Below are positions 1-9,645 of a DNA stretch of 64,000 bases, one piece after another. Made by a program: the position numbers and the translations under genes. The DNA is taken from assembly GCF_009864005.1 (NCBI RefSeq), contig NZ_WEZQ01000001.1, positions 62,001 to 126,000 of the forward strand, read 5' to 3'. Each line of letters begins with the position of its first letter. The stretch's first letter is position 1. Under the pieces are notes generated by a model that was given only the letters and a program-made list of their open reading frames with translations, was not told where the DNA came from and did no database searches. The stretch comes from Furfurilactobacillus milii. Its GTDB lineage: Bacteria > Bacillota > Bacilli > Lactobacillales > Lactobacillaceae.

Positions 1-3000
1 AATTGATTGATCTTTGCCACATCAGCGGAGGCCACTGCTCCCGCTGACGTTGCCACTTTTTCAGCAGACTGTGCCGTTGATTGATCATTTGTTAACGCAG
101 CTGAGGCCGCAACACTCGCCGCACTAGCAGCGATCGATGCCTGTTGTGACACAACGGTGTTCAGACTAATCGTTTCACTGTCGATACTTGTAGCACTACT
201 ATCCAAACTTTGAACTTCTGAATTCATTAAATCCGTCTTAGCCAGTGAGTTGGTGCTCGAAACGGTACTGGTTATTTGACTCTCCACATTTTTACTGGTC
301 GTTACACCAGTTGCCGCACTAGTGGCTGTGTTGCCAGCAGACATAGCAGCATCTTTTGCTGCTGTGCTATCGCTAGCCAGTGCTGATGTGGCCGAGTTCA
401 TAATACTCGTCACTTCAGACTGTGCACTTGCCGCTGTCGAGGCCAAATCATTGGCAACCTTGGCGGCACTTAGAGCTAATGACTGATCCTGACTCGCTAA
501 AATTGGTTTATTAAAGCTGGCAACACTGGTTGCACTCTTTGCATAATCCGTTGCTGATACTGCAGCAGCGCTGGCCTCACTAGCAGTTGTCGCAAACTTA
601 TTTAGCAAACTTGTTGCTGCTGAAACGGCCGTTTGAATACTTGCATTATGAGGATCTTGATTAGCAACACCGGTCAACGAACTCAAATTAGTCGCTGTTG
701 TTGCGGAGGCCGCTTTAATAATTGGCGCGGCACTATCGGCTGACAACGCCGCACTGGCCGCCTGACTAGCTAAATCACTGGCAACCGTGTGATCGACAGT
801 CGTTGCAACTGAATTAAAATCACTAGTTAATGACTCGGCCTTAGTTTCCAAACTATTAGCAACATCTTGATCTGAATCTGCCTCGCTAGCGAGTTGACTG
901 GCAGTCGCGAAATCATTGTCATTAGCTGCACTAGTGGCTTTGTCCACTAATGTGGCAGCACTTGCTGCGGCTTGTTTGGCCTGATCAACCAGCCCATTAA
1001 TCGAGTTAGCTAAATCGGCAGCGCTCTTGGAAAGCGTCGTCAATTGCGTATTGCTGGCATCACTGGTCGTCGTTTTAGCAACTGATGCGGCATTAGCACT
1101 CGCTGCACTGGCCAAACTATCAACCAGTGAGCTTGCAATACTAGCCACGTTAGCAGCACTACTGGTCGTATCCGCTGCCTGAATGGCACCAATGCTATCG
1201 TGAATCAACGTATTTTGCGCATCATTTGTTAAGGACTTAGTCTGTGAGGCAAGCCCATTAGCGACCGTATCGTCAGAATCCGCTAACGATTCAGCAGAAG
1301 CCGCCTGGCTGGCAAACGTGCTAGCTGCACTGGCATCATTCAAAGCCGCAGCCGACGCAGCTTGGCTAGCAAACACACTAGCATTACTGGCAGCAACACT
1401 TCCAGCAGATGCAGCGGTTGAAGCTTCACTGGTTAATGAATTGACTGCACTGGTTTCGCTTTGAACCGTTTTATTTTTCGGATCACGTGCAGCAATTGAC
1501 GCTGCTTTACTTGCCAACGAGTTGACCGTTGATACCGTTTGCGTTGTTTGACTGGCAACACTGGTCGTTGTCGAAGCCGCGACACTAGCCGCACTAGCCG
1601 CTGTTGATGCGTTGTTACTGTCTAATGCAACTTCGCTGGCAATTTGACTGTGAACACTGTTAACACCTGATTGAAGACTAGCAACCGTCGAAGCGATACT
1701 GTTCGCTGTGCTGGCCTGTGTGGATGCCACGGACGCCAACGACTTTGCAGCTGATTGATCATTCAGCAAGGCCGCGTTTGACGCCGCACTCGCCGCACTT
1801 TCAGCGATACTAGTTGCCGTCGATAGGCTGACTTTCTGGTCACTGACTTGATTGTTAAGCTGATTGGCAGACGTCAGAATGCCATCCAAATCAGTATTCG
1901 CGCTATCCGTGTTCACTAATCGACCCGCGTCACTAACAGCACTGGTCATTTGAGAAGCGGCACTGTTGGTTTGTTCAACATCACTCGTTGCCTGACTAGC
2001 TAAACTGTTTGCGACGCTAACCGCTGAATTAGCAACACTACCATCACCAGCAATATCAGTCGTTATCTGACTGTAAACATTGTTTGCCTGAGAAGCCAAA
2101 CTATCAACTTGATACTCTAAAGAGCTAACAGTCGAAGCGGCAGCAGAACCCTTGGCCGCATACTGGCTAGCTAATGACGCATCATTGTTGGTCGCGGCAG
2201 AATCTGCTAACGCTGCGTAAGAATTAGCTTCACTGGTAGCAGATGATGCTTGTTGGTTATCGCTCGCAATCGCGCTTGCCAGAGAGTTAGCACCCTTAAT
2301 TAGATTGGTAACTTCTGCGTTTTTAGGATCCGTAGCTGCCACAGAATTAGCAGCGCTCAGAATACTATTAACGTTTGTCCCTTCACTAGTGGCAGCAACC
2401 GTTGCCTTATTCGCAATGCTGGCAGCCGTTGAAGCAGCTGAGTTTTGAATGGCAGCAGCCGTGCTGTCGGCGATGGCCGTTTGGTTAGCCGCAACGGCCA
2501 GTGAATTTGCTTGACTCATTAATCCTTGAAGTGAATCTTGTAAGCCAGGAATTTGATGCTCAGCACTGGCTGCTAATGAGGCATCTTTGGTAGCCTCATT
2601 GACATCGTTCAACGCTGCAGCTGATGCGGCCATCGAACTATACGTGCTGGCCTGCTTAGCCAAGCCACTTACTGTCGTTTCAATACTATTCGCATTACTA
2701 GCAACCTGTTGCCCTTGTTTGACCAAACTTTGTAACGCACTATCAGCCGTCGTCGCTGACGCAGCACTAGCTACCTCTGAAATTGCTTTATTAACATTGC
2801 TATTTTGCTGACTGACTGTTACTGCCTCACCAGAAGCAGTGGATGCTGCTGCTGCCGCATCGGAACCTTGTTCACTAGCAGTAACACTATCAACATGGAC
2901 TGCGTTGGCAATAATCGGCGCTGTCTGGCTGACAACAGTATTTAATGACGTTAACGATGTCGTTAATTGTGCATCCTGACTGGCAATTGAGGCGGCTGTC

Positions 3001-6000
3001 AAAGCAGCTTGGGAGGCACCGCTTGCATCATTATTCAACGCGGCCTTAGAGGCTGTGCTTGTCAGCTGGTCAACAGTAGCTCGATCATTAGATAGCTTAG
3101 CTGCAATCGAGGCGGCAGAAGCAGCCGCCAGACTGGTAGCAACAGCGGATTTTTGAACTTCGGCATTTGTGCTGTCAGTTGCTGCATCGCTGGCAGCTTT
3201 TTGTGCAATGCTATCAGCTTGGGAAGCAACATCAGAGCGGTTAACCATCATCGATACCGTATCAGCATCCGTTGACTTCGTTGCGGAAGCGGCCTGTGAA
3301 GCAGCGGTGCTATCTGAAGTAACCTCATTATCAATCTCATTGTCTTCAGCCAAGAAGTCCGTGTAGAAAGCCCGCGCCGCTTTTGCCGCGGAGTCGGCTT
3401 TACTTTGCGCAGCTGAAGCCGATGCATATAATGTCTTAGCATTGTCTGCCTGGTTTAGATCAGCGGCTGCCTGAGCGGATTTGTACAGATTATTAGCAAT
3501 TGCCGTTTGATCAGCCGCAACGGTCTGCAAAGACTGTGTGGAGGCAGCGGCAGATGCAGCCGCTGCTGCCTGCGACTGAACGTGAGTATTTTGCTTGTCC
3601 TGTACGGCCTTATTAGCGGCCCTGACACTCAACGAGTTGTTGCTCGTCACAAAGTCTTGAATCGTACCAATATCCGCACTAGCTTGTACCGCATCCACAC
3701 TGGTGGCCTTCGCCGCCGAACTCGCCGCAATACTATCAGAACTGACAGCACTCTGAACGAAATCATTGGCACTTTGAGCAACCGTGAACAGACTGGTAGC
3801 CACCATAGCAGCCGATAAAGCAGCGGTTTGGGCACTCGTCGCCGAAGCAGCGTATTCACTGGCTAAACTCGCATCATTCGAAGCCGCGGCCAGGGATGCC
3901 CGCGAAGCAAAGTCACTGGCAGCAGAAGCATAGTTACTCGATTGACTGGCAAATGACGTCGCTTGTTTGGCCTCGTAACTGGCCACAGAAGCAGCAGATG
4001 CCGCACCACTAGCAGCTGACTGAGCTAAACTGGCTGCACTGACAACCTTGTTATTTGCAAGGTCGGTTTTCCCGGTTGCTGAGGCCGCATTGGCATTAGT
4101 CACGGCCTGAACAGCTGCACCACTGGCGGTTACGGCATTATTAACAGCAGTAGACGCAATGCTTTGTGCCTGACTAGCCAGTTGTGAGGAAACCTGACTA
4201 TCAACGGTAACCTGACTGGCTACAGTCTTTGTCGAACTAGTGACGACAGCCGCGGCGCTGTGCGTTACCTGTGCTTCCGAGTTCGCTTGAGCAGCTAAAC
4301 TAGAAGCACTCATTGCGTAATCGTATGCCGCACTGACATCATTATCATCCGCCGCACTGGCGGCCAATGACGCAAATTGTAATGCTTTATTGGCATCATT
4401 ATTTGCAGAGTGAGCCGCTTTATTCCCAGCATCCGCATTTTGCGAAGTCGTGCCGGCGCCAGTTTGAACATTACCATTAGCCTGGTCCGCAGCTGCTAAT
4501 GACATTGCCTGACTAGCAGTCATGTTGGCCTGAATAGCTGTCATTGCAGCAGACAACGCGGCTGACTGAACGGAGTGCACGACACTCTGCGCTGTCGAGG
4601 CAACGTTGGAGGCGGCAATTGAGGTCGCAGTAGCCGCAGTGCTTTTAGCTTGAGAAGCAGTGGATGTCGTTTGAGAAGCAGTCAAACTAGTTGCGCTCGT
4701 CAGCTCGTTAGCTGCCGCAGCTGCACTATTAGCAACAGACGATGCATTTGCAATTGCCGTAGATGCAACTGCCAGTGCTGAATTGTATTGCTTTGTGGCA
4801 GACGCCGCTACAGCATTTGCAGAATCAGCTTTTTTCTGATCGTTAGTTGCCATATCCGAATAATAGGAGAGATTTGAATCTTGTTTAAAACTTGAATTTT
4901 CCCATTCATATAAGGAATTGGCAGAGTTGGCAGCAACAACTGCCGCAGAAGCGTCCGCCAACTCCTTTAAATAAACTTGTTCAAGACTTGTGGCCAAACT
5001 ATTAGCTGAGTTAGCCGTTGTAATAACCTCGGCTACCTTGCCGTTAACTGAATCCAGAACACTCTGTGCACTTGTCGCAGCACTGCCCTGACCCAAAATT
5101 GCTGTGTAATAAGACTGTGTAGCTGAATATTGATTAATAACATTTTTATCGTTCGGTGAGACAGACGCAGCGTAACTGGCAGCAACCAACGCAGATTTGG
5201 CACTAGAAAGCGCGCCACTGGTCATCGCCTGATATGAATTAACCTGTGACTCAGCAGCAGTCACAGTCGGCGTAGGATCTGCCGTAAACGTATAAGTTAG
5301 CGAGGTATTTGTGCCAAACGTTTCTTTCAAGTCTGGCGACTTGGTTAAAAGATAGTTCAGCCCATCGGTTCCCTTAACTTCTGAGGTCGGTTCGACTGCA
5401 GATAGATCGATTGCAGTGCCATCAACTCCAGAAATAGTCCTGTCCGCCTTAATCTGCTTACCATTAGCATCCACATAGTGAATCGTGGTTGTAACCACGT
5501 TACCTGTTTGAATTTCCGGAGTTGTCTGTGTTTGATTATTAGTAACCGTGTACGTAAACGCAGATGTTAATCCGTAACCAACACTATTGTCCCAAACAAC
5601 CACTGTAGCAGGGTCCATTCCCATATCAATTGCAGCCTGAGCGGATTTCTTGTCAGGATAAACGTGAATTGTATCACCGATATTAGCTGTTACAGTAATG
5701 GGAGCAGATGCTCCGCTTGGTGTCTTAACATCTAACGTAACCTTTGCAGTTCCTTTGGTGTAGCTTAAGTTAGTAATTTTCGCTGACTGTGGATTTTTGG
5801 CACCACCTGTGGAAGCGGCAAAAGACAATGTGTACGCAGTTGATTGTGATGTATCGATAGAAATAGTTTTAGTAAAAACATGGTTAGTTCCATTGTCTGG
5901 AACATCCATGGTCAACGTGCCGGTTCCGGATGTAGCATCGTAATGGTAACTCATCGTAAAATTATGAAAACTGCCATTCAAAATCTGTGAACTCATGTGT

Positions 6001-7475
6001 TGCCACGTTGTTGAGGACGCAGCAATATTATCATCGGTTTCCCAGTCGCTTTGGGTATAGTTATTAATTAACCCATCCGCATCTGTTGTCCGCCATCCCA
6101 TATAAGGCGTCGTTGGATCGCCAAATTGATTGTTTTCTTCTCCACCGTCGGACGGGTCACCTGAGTTCCCCCAAGGATCAAACACAAACCCAAAAGCATT
6201 CTTAAGACCGGCAATACCAAGACCGCCACCCTTCATACCATTAAAGGTTTCCGTGGGATTTTCAGGAGCTTGAACAAAGACAAGCGAAACACCGTCGGCA
6301 CCACCAGAGTATCCGACTTGCAGTGCACCAGATAAGGTAAAATCGTGCTGAAAATTAATAGTCGTATTTAAATTGGCGTGCCCAACTTGATCGTTTGCAT
6401 TGGCTGTTAATTTAACAGTCCCAGCATTATCAAACTGCACACTAGTACCATTACCGGTAAATTGCGTTGATGCGTTCGTGCCAGTAACATTCCCGTTAGC
6501 TGTTCCAATTTCCATGTTGTTGCTTAAAGTAGGCAGGCTAACACTGGCATCCTTTTGCGTGATCATCATAGGTTGATTAACAAGCGCCAACGACTTCTTC
6601 AGTTCTATCAGCTGAGCCGTTGTCGTTTCATCTGGGACACTAATTACTGTCATGCCATTAATCATCGTTAACGTGCTGCCTGTCGGTAATACAGCTTGTT
6701 GAACAGTTGACGTGGGTACATTGGTATTAGTGTCTAATGGTAAAGGTGTTTCACGTGTAACAGTCGTTTTTGCTCGGGACTGAGCTGTTACGATACTCGC
6801 TTCAGAGGCCGGAGTTACTGCAGATTGTGACGATGCCACCAATGATGTCTTACCTTGTTGAAGACTATCTACTACGCTTTGGCTAGTAGCAACCGATAAA
6901 ACAGCATCTGCCTGTGGCGCACGTGAAACCAGCGTGGCCGGATTAATAACATTGCCAGTAACAGCCGCTTGTTTTTCAGCCGGAGCACTTGTAGGCACCT
7001 GATTAATATCTTGCTGAGCCAAATACGCACGTGAAGTTAACGCGCTACTGTCAGGACTTTTTTCTGAACTACTGTCAACGCTGCTTTGACTATTAACACC
7101 GGTTAAATCTGGATTTTTAGCATCAGTCGGTTGACTAACTGTCAGTTGCGCTGAATTAGCTGCTTGAGTCACATTGGATTCAGCAGTAGCACTAGTCATT
7201 GAGATGCTACTGACAACACTGCTGATTGCACTGTTTTTAGTCGTATTTTGGGCAGCCCCGTCGTTGACAAGACCCGAAGAAGCAGTGATTGAAGTCTCAG
7301 TTATCTGTGACTGAGCACTAGTTTGATCCGCCGAGACCATCTGATCTGTGCCAATCATTCCCGTACCAAAAAAAAGTAGCACTATGCCTGCAAACAGCCA
7401 GCGCTTCCCTGCCTTATACATCTTATAATGCTCTTTGCGTGTCGTTGAGAACCGACCCAACTCACTATCTTTCAT
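1..7475 (-). CDS. giant Ala/Ser-rich surface adhesin with L-type lectin domain (3' end outside window)
   Basis: Open frame from the ATG at 7473-7475 (GAGGGG ribosome site just upstream) to the window edge with no stop, at least 2491 codons. Residues about 17-27 contain KMYKAGKRW, a match to the KxYKxGKxW signal peptide of serine-rich adhesins, followed by a hydrophobic stretch and an SADQ-like cleavage region. Residues about 45-300 are low-complexity Ser/Thr. Residues about 310-570 resemble an L-type (legume-like) lectin, with ADGVSLVFV, GGGLG and GFVFDPWGN segments. Residues about 650-730 (TTTIHYVDANGKQI) look MucBP-like. From about residue 740 the protein is an Ala/Ser-rich stalk of about 140-residue repeats. 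The family is exported by the accessory Sec system, usually glycosylated, and acts in adhesion. The cell-wall anchor must lie outside the window. The adhesin role is inference from domains. Confidence 0.88.
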   Translation of the reverse strand, partial: MKDSELGRFSTTRKEHYKMYKAGKRWLFAGIVLLFFGTGMIGTDQMVSADQTSAQSQITETSITASSGLVNDGAAQNTTKNSAISSVVSSISMTSATAESNVTQAANSAQLTVSQPTDAKNPDLTGVNSQSSVDSSSEKSPDSSALTSRAYLAQQDINQVPTSAPAEKQAAVTGNVINPATLVSRAPQADAVLSVATSQSVVDSLQQGKTSLVASSQSAVTPASEASIVTAQSRAKTTVTRETPLPLDTNTNVPTSTVQQAVLPTGSTLTMINGMTVISVPDETTTAQLIELKKSLALVNQPMMITQKDASVSLPTLSNNMEIGTANGNVTGTNASTQFTGNGTSVQFDNAGTVKLTANANDQVGHANLNTTINFQHDFTLSGALQVGYSGGADGVSLVFVQAPENPTETFNGMKGGGLGIAGLKNAFGFVFDPWGNSGDPSDGGEENNQFGDPTTPYMGWRTTDADGLINNYTQSDWETDDNIAASSTTWQHMSSQILNGSFHNFTMSYHYDATSGTGTLTMDVPDNGTNHVFTKTISIDTSQSTAYTLSFAASTGGAKNPQSAKITNLSYTKGTAKVTLDVKTPSGASAPITVTANIGDTIHVYPDKKSAQAAIDMGMDPATVVVWDNSVGYGLTSAFTYTVTNNQTQTTPEIQTGNVVTTTIHYVDANGKQIKADRTISGVDGTAIDLSAVEPTSEVKGTDGLNYLLTKSPDLKETFGTNTSLTYTFTADPTPTVTAAESQVNSYQAMTSGALSSAKSALVAASYAASVSPNDKNVINQYSATQSYYTAILGQGSAATSAQSVLDSVNGKVAEVITTANSANSLATSLEQVYLKELADASAAVVAANSANSLYEWENSSFKQDSNLSYYSDMATNDQKKADSANAVAASATKQYNSALAVASTAIANASSVANSAAAAANELTSATSLTASQTTSTASQAKSTAATATSIAASNVASTAQSVVHSVQSAALSAAMTAIQANMTASQAMSLAAADQANGNVQTGAGTTSQNADAGNKAAHSANNDANKALQFASLAASAADDNDVSAAYDYAMSASSLAAQANSEAQVTHSAAAVVTSSTKTVASQVTVDSQVSSQLASQAQSIASTAVNNAVTASGAAVQAVTNANAASATGKTDLANNKVVSAASLAQSAASGAASAASVASYEAKQATSFASQSSNYASAASDFASRASLAAASNDASLASEYAASATSAQTAALSAAMVATSLFTVAQSANDFVQSAVSSDSIAASSAAKATSVDAVQASADIGTIQDFVTSNNSLSVRAANKAVQDKQNTHVQSQAAAAASAAASTQSLQTVAADQTAIANNLYKSAQAAADLNQADNAKTLYASASAAQSKADSAAKAARAFYTDFLAEDNEIDNEVTSDSTAASQAASATKSTDADTVSMMVNRSDVASQADSIAQKAASDAATDSTNAEVQKSAVATSLAAASAASIAAKLSNDRATVDQLTSTASKAALNNDASGASQAALTAASIASQDAQLTTSLTSLNTVVSQTAPIIANAVHVDSVTASEQGSDAAAAASTASGEAVTVSQQNSNVNKAISEVASAASATTADSALQSLVKQGQQVASNANSIETTVSGLAKQASTYSSMAASAAALNDVNEATKDASLAASAEHQIPGLQDSLQGLMSQANSLAVAANQTAIADSTAAAIQNSAASTAASIANKATVAATSEGTNVNSILSAANSVAATDPKNAEVTNLIKGANSLASAIASDNQQASSATSEANSYAALADSAATNNDASLASQYAAKGSAAASTVSSLEYQVDSLASQANNVYSQITTDIAGDGSVANSAVSVANSLASQATSDVEQTNSAASQMTSAVSDAGRLVNTDSANTDLDGILTSANQLNNQVSDQKVSLSTATSIAESAASAASNAALLNDQSAAKSLASVASTQASTANSIASTVASLQSGVNSVHSQIASEVALDSNNASTAASAASVAASTTTSVASQTTQTVSTVNSLASKAASIAARDPKNKTVQSETSAVNSLTSEASTAASAGSVAASNASVFASQAASAAALNDASAASTFASQAASAESLADSDDTVANGLASQTKSLTNDAQNTLIHDSIGAIQAADTTSSAANVASIASSLVDSLASAASANAASVAKTTTSDASNTQLTTLSKSAADLANSINGLVDQAKQAAASAATLVDKATSAANDNDFATASQLASEADSDQDVANSLETKAESLTSDFNSVATTVDHTVASDLASQAASAALSADSAAPIIKAASATTATNLSSLTGVANQDPHNASIQTAVSAATSLLNKFATTASEASAAAVSATDYAKSATSVASFNKPILASQDQSLALSAAKVANDLASTAASAQSEVTSIMNSATSALASDSTAAKDAAMSAGNTATSAATGVTTSKNVESQITSTVSSTNSLAKTDLMNSEVQSLDSSATSIDSETISLNTVVSQQASIAASAASVAASAALTNDQSTAQSAEKVATSAGAVASADVAKINQ
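75..4850 (-). repeat. about twelve degenerate 420-bp (about 140-residue) repeats inside the adhesin
   Basis: Translated on the minus strand, an N-D (or similar) landmark followed by S/A-rich helix-like sequence recurs near 84, 486, 918, 1335, 1758, 2181, 2601, 3027, 3447, 3873, 4338 and 4838. Spacing is 402-432 bp for most copies, and larger for the two nearest the lectin domain. A second landmark (D-x-x-N-x-x-V, as in DPKNAEV, DPKNKTV and DPHNASI) recurs about midway in each unit, near 225, 645, 1055, 1478, 1893, 2325, 2803, 3165, 3590, 4050 and 4455. DNA identity is low, so these are old protein repeats. Composition and A/S periodicity suggest helical bundles forming a stalk. Confidence 0.75.
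6747..6762. promoter_or_regulatory. parS-like site inside the giant adhesin gene
   Basis: TGTTTCACGTGTAACA, 15 of 16 bases of the parS consensus. A weaker relative (TGGCGCACGTGAAACC) follows at 6915-6930. Intragenic parS sites are common, so coding overlap is no objection. Confidence 0.6.
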
Positions 7476-7535
7476 AAATCCCCTCAGAAACCCTGTTTCA
7501 GAAAAATTAACATCATTAAATATCACGTTTTGTTA

Positions 7536-7563
7536 ATTATATATCGCGCAATTTATTTGTAAA
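7536..7563 (-). promoter_or_regulatory. promoter of the giant adhesin
   Basis: Read on the minus strand, TTTACA (7558-7563) and TATAAT (7536-7541) are separated by 16 bp and lie about 60 bp upstream of the adhesin start codon. Assignment is from sequence match only. Confidence 0.6.
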
Positions 7564-7822
7564 CATAGCAAAATGATGCGCTATTAAAACATTTAGTTGG
7601 GTTTTTAAATAGTGTTAATTTTATTGAAATTGGTACGGTTCAAAACTCCCTTATCACAAAGTAACAGGCCACTATTGGAACATTAAAGCAAAAAACAAAA
7701 GAGGCTCTTTCTGACAAAAAAATTGATTTCTAAGAATTTAATAATTTTTATATTGTTTAACTTTCTAGAGTCGTAATGTTTATTACCAGTACAAATATTG
7801 AATGAAAAACAGCGTTCGACAT
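7564..7822. other. AT-rich intergenic stretch, no gene seen
   Basis: This is the rest of the gap between the adhesin promoter and the aquaporin terminator. It is AT-rich and has no open frame with a ribosome site. I see no RNA gene or conserved element in it. Confidence 0.5.
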
Positions 7823-7872
7823 CAAAAAACACCCTGGTTGCCTGACCAAACGGTCAAGTTTCCAGGGTGTTC
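7823..7872 (-). terminator. rho-independent terminator of the aquaporin gene
   Basis: Inverted repeat AACACCCTGG (7828-7837) with CCAGGGTGTT (7862-7871), followed on the minus strand by a run of T. It starts about 25 bp past the aquaporin stop codon. Confidence 0.8.
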
Positions 7873-7896
7873 GTATATAAAGCTTTAAAAATCAGT

Positions 7897-8550
7897 CTAG
7901 TCTTCGCTACCCATCCAACGACCAACAAAGGCCGCGATAGCAGCACCCAATACTGGGGCAATCAAGTAAACCCAGTAGTGAGATAAAGCAGTACCACCAG
8001 CAAAGATGGCAGGCCCGAAGCTACGAGCAGGGTTCAAAGAACCACCAGTCAAGTTCAGGGCAACAATGATCAAAAAGGCTAAGGTCAAACCAATTGCTAC
8101 TGGTGCCATTGTAGCGTTACCAAACTTGTCGCTAGTGACCATCAAGATCACAAATACGAACAAGAAGGTAATAATTGTTTCGAAGCAGAACGCTGCGCCA
8201 GCAGAGATCTTAGGAAAATCCGTTTGACCAAAACCAACGCTCTTTGGCAAGCTTAATGCGTGTTCAAAGAAGTCCAAAACGGCCGAAGCAACTGTAGCAC
8301 CTAAAAATTGCGAAATAATGTAAAAAATGGTGTCACTAGCTGACAAACGACCGTTAATCAACATCGCGATAGAAACAGCGGGGTTGAAGTTACCTCCTGA
8401 TACACCGCCAACGGCATAAGCCATCATCGTAATGGCCAATCCGAATGCTAAACCAATGGCTAAAGTGCCGCCTTTAGCAACCGTAACTGTACCAGTACCG
8501 ATGAAAACAAGCATGAAAGTTCCGATAAACTCGGCAAAATACTTTCTCAT
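7897..8550 (-). CDS. aquaporin (MIP family channel)
   Basis: Membrane channel of the major intrinsic protein family for water and possibly small neutral solutes. Counting from the upstream ATG at 8556, NPA boxes lie at residues 58-60 (NFNPAV) and 175-177 (LNPARS) within two three-helix repeats, and total length is normal for the family. The second box is followed by R-S as in AqpZ-type water channels, not R-D as in classical glycerol facilitators, so water is the better guess; some lactobacillus homologues also pass glycerol, lactic acid or peroxide. Two in-frame ATGs exist. GGAGG sits only 2 nt before the ATG at 8556 but 8 nt before the one at 8550, which I chose. Monocistronic, with its own terminator. 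Confidence 0.9.
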   Translation of the reverse strand: MRKYFAEFIGTFMLVFIGTGTVTVAKGGTLAIGLAFGLAITMMAYAVGGVSGGNFNPAVSIAMLINGRLSASDTIFYIISQFLGATVASAVLDFFEHALSLPKSVGFGQTDFPKISAGAAFCFETIITFLFVFVILMVTSDKFGNATMAPVAIGLTLAFLIIVALNLTGGSLNPARSFGPAIFAGGTALSHYWVYLIAPVLGAAIAAFVGRWMGSED

Positions 8551-8699
8551 TTTCATTCCCTCCAGGAATATGTAAATTTAGAAAACTTTTGTTCGAACTA
8601 AATGATACCCTATTTAGCCTAAAAATACAGACTAAACACCTGTGATTAACCATTTCGCTACAAAATAATTACGTTTCATGTGCATTTTAAAAATTGCAT

Positions 8700-8782
8700 A
8701 GAAAAAGAGTTGAACCATGAGCTTATTTCAAACAATTACAAACTTGATTGTTCAAGATAAAAGCTGATGATTCAACTCTATT
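8700..8782 (-). terminator. long imperfect stem-loop terminator
   Basis: AGAGTTGAA near 8707 pairs with TTCAACTCT near 8773-8781. The stem continues imperfectly through an AGCTT segment, giving a long hairpin that ends in TTTTTC on the minus strand. It directly follows the stop codon of the 8783-9118 gene. Confidence 0.65.
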
Positions 8783-9118
8783 TTAGTTTCGATGATTAGC
8801 TGCAATAACCTGCAAACGATGACCAGCAATCCACAATAGGATAGCCGCTACCCAAGAAGCAAAGATCACACTAATAATTCCTTGCTGATAAAACGCGCTA
8901 CCATTGGCCAGCCATCGATCCGTGAGCTGATTCAATTTGGACAACTCCCACACACCTACAATGGCTGGGATCAAGGTCACCGTGTAAACGAAGAACGATG
9001 CCCCACCCGTTAACATTGTCAAACTAATGACAACACCAGAAAAGATGTTGATAATGGCTGCCCATAGTAATAACCCGTGAACGGCGGCATTAGCCTGTTC
9101 ACGCCATTCCTGATTCAT
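8783..9118 (-). CDS. small integral membrane protein, function unknown
   Basis: 111 residues with about four hydrophobic segments: LLLWAAIINIFSGVVI, the following FFVYTVTLIPAIVGVW, a third around IISVIFASWVAA, and a short C-terminal segment. No catalytic motif is recognisable. It has its own terminator and is separate from its neighbours. I do not recognise the family. Confidence 0.6.
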   Translation of the reverse strand: MNQEWREQANAAVHGLLLWAAIINIFSGVVISLTMLTGGASFFVYTVTLIPAIVGVWELSKLNQLTDRWLANGSAFYQQGIISVIFASWVAAILLWIAGHRLQVIAANHRN

Positions 9119-9200
9119 TTTAAATCCGTCCTTTTATCCTTAGTTAGTTGATTCATTATGACACACTTTACTAATCTAAGGGACAAAATGACCGACGTTA

Positions 9201-9422
9201 TTACTTTGTCTTACGATCTGCTAATGCCTGCTTGCCTTGATCAGTTAATCCTTCGACGGTATTGCCACTGGCTTCGATGTAACCAGCGTCGATCAAAGGC
9301 CGCGGATCGCCGCCAATCGCATTATCACAGTAGTCTACGAAATGAGTAACTGGCGTCCCGGATTCAACACGTCCTGAGGCAATCGCATCTAAGATATCGT
9401 AATCTGTATTTGTTAGTTCCAT
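9201..9422 (-). CDS. small soluble hypothetical protein
   Basis: 73 residues, acidic, starting MELTNTDYDILDAIASG and preceded by a strong AAGGAGGAATT ribosome site. The layout (short helix, helix, then GYIEASGNTVEGLTDQGKQAL) resembles a small winged-helix fold of the kind found in uncharacterised lactobacillus proteins. There is no visible partner gene. Real coding is likely from the ribosome site and composition; function is unknown. Confidence 0.6.
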   Translation of the reverse strand: MELTNTDYDILDAIASGRVESGTPVTHFVDYCDNAIGGDPRPLIDAGYIEASGNTVEGLTDQGKQALADRKTK

Positions 9423-9524
9423 ATCAATTCCTCCTTCTTAAACTGAAAGAATTATACCCTGTTCATTCATAAATTGTCTTATTTTTGTGCTCTATGCGGA
9501 TTCATCCCCATAGGCACATAATTC

Positions 9525-9600
9525 GCGTCCAACCGTGGTACTTGCTACGCTATCAAGTAGAAAGTTCCGTCTAACGGGTGTTTGAAGCCTTAAAGGACGC
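9525..9600 (+). other. possible structured 5' leader of the baeRF gene
   Basis: GCGTCC (9525-9530) can pair with GGACGC (9595-9600), enclosing hairpins TACTTG/CAAGTA (9539-9544 with 9554-9559) and CCGT/ACGG (9567-9570 with 9574-9577). Together they would form a three-way junction 46 nt ahead of the start codon. It does not match a riboswitch or tRNA that I recognise. Confidence 0.3.
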
Positions 9601-9645
9601 ATGCCTAAACAACTAAGACGTGTTTAAATTAGGAGGATAACGCAT

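Noticed and set aside
2587-3859. Plus- and other-frame open frames within the adhesin repeat region
   Set aside because: They are side frames of the Ala/Ser-rich gene, have no ribosome sites and no recognisable products.
1-7475. CRISPR-like array from the regular 420-bp spacing
   Set aside because: The repeats are conserved only as protein and are far longer than CRISPR units; no short identical direct repeats were found.
9525-9600. tRNA gene
   Set aside because: The fold is not a cloverleaf of tRNA dimensions and lacks the T-loop GGTTCGA-like sequence.
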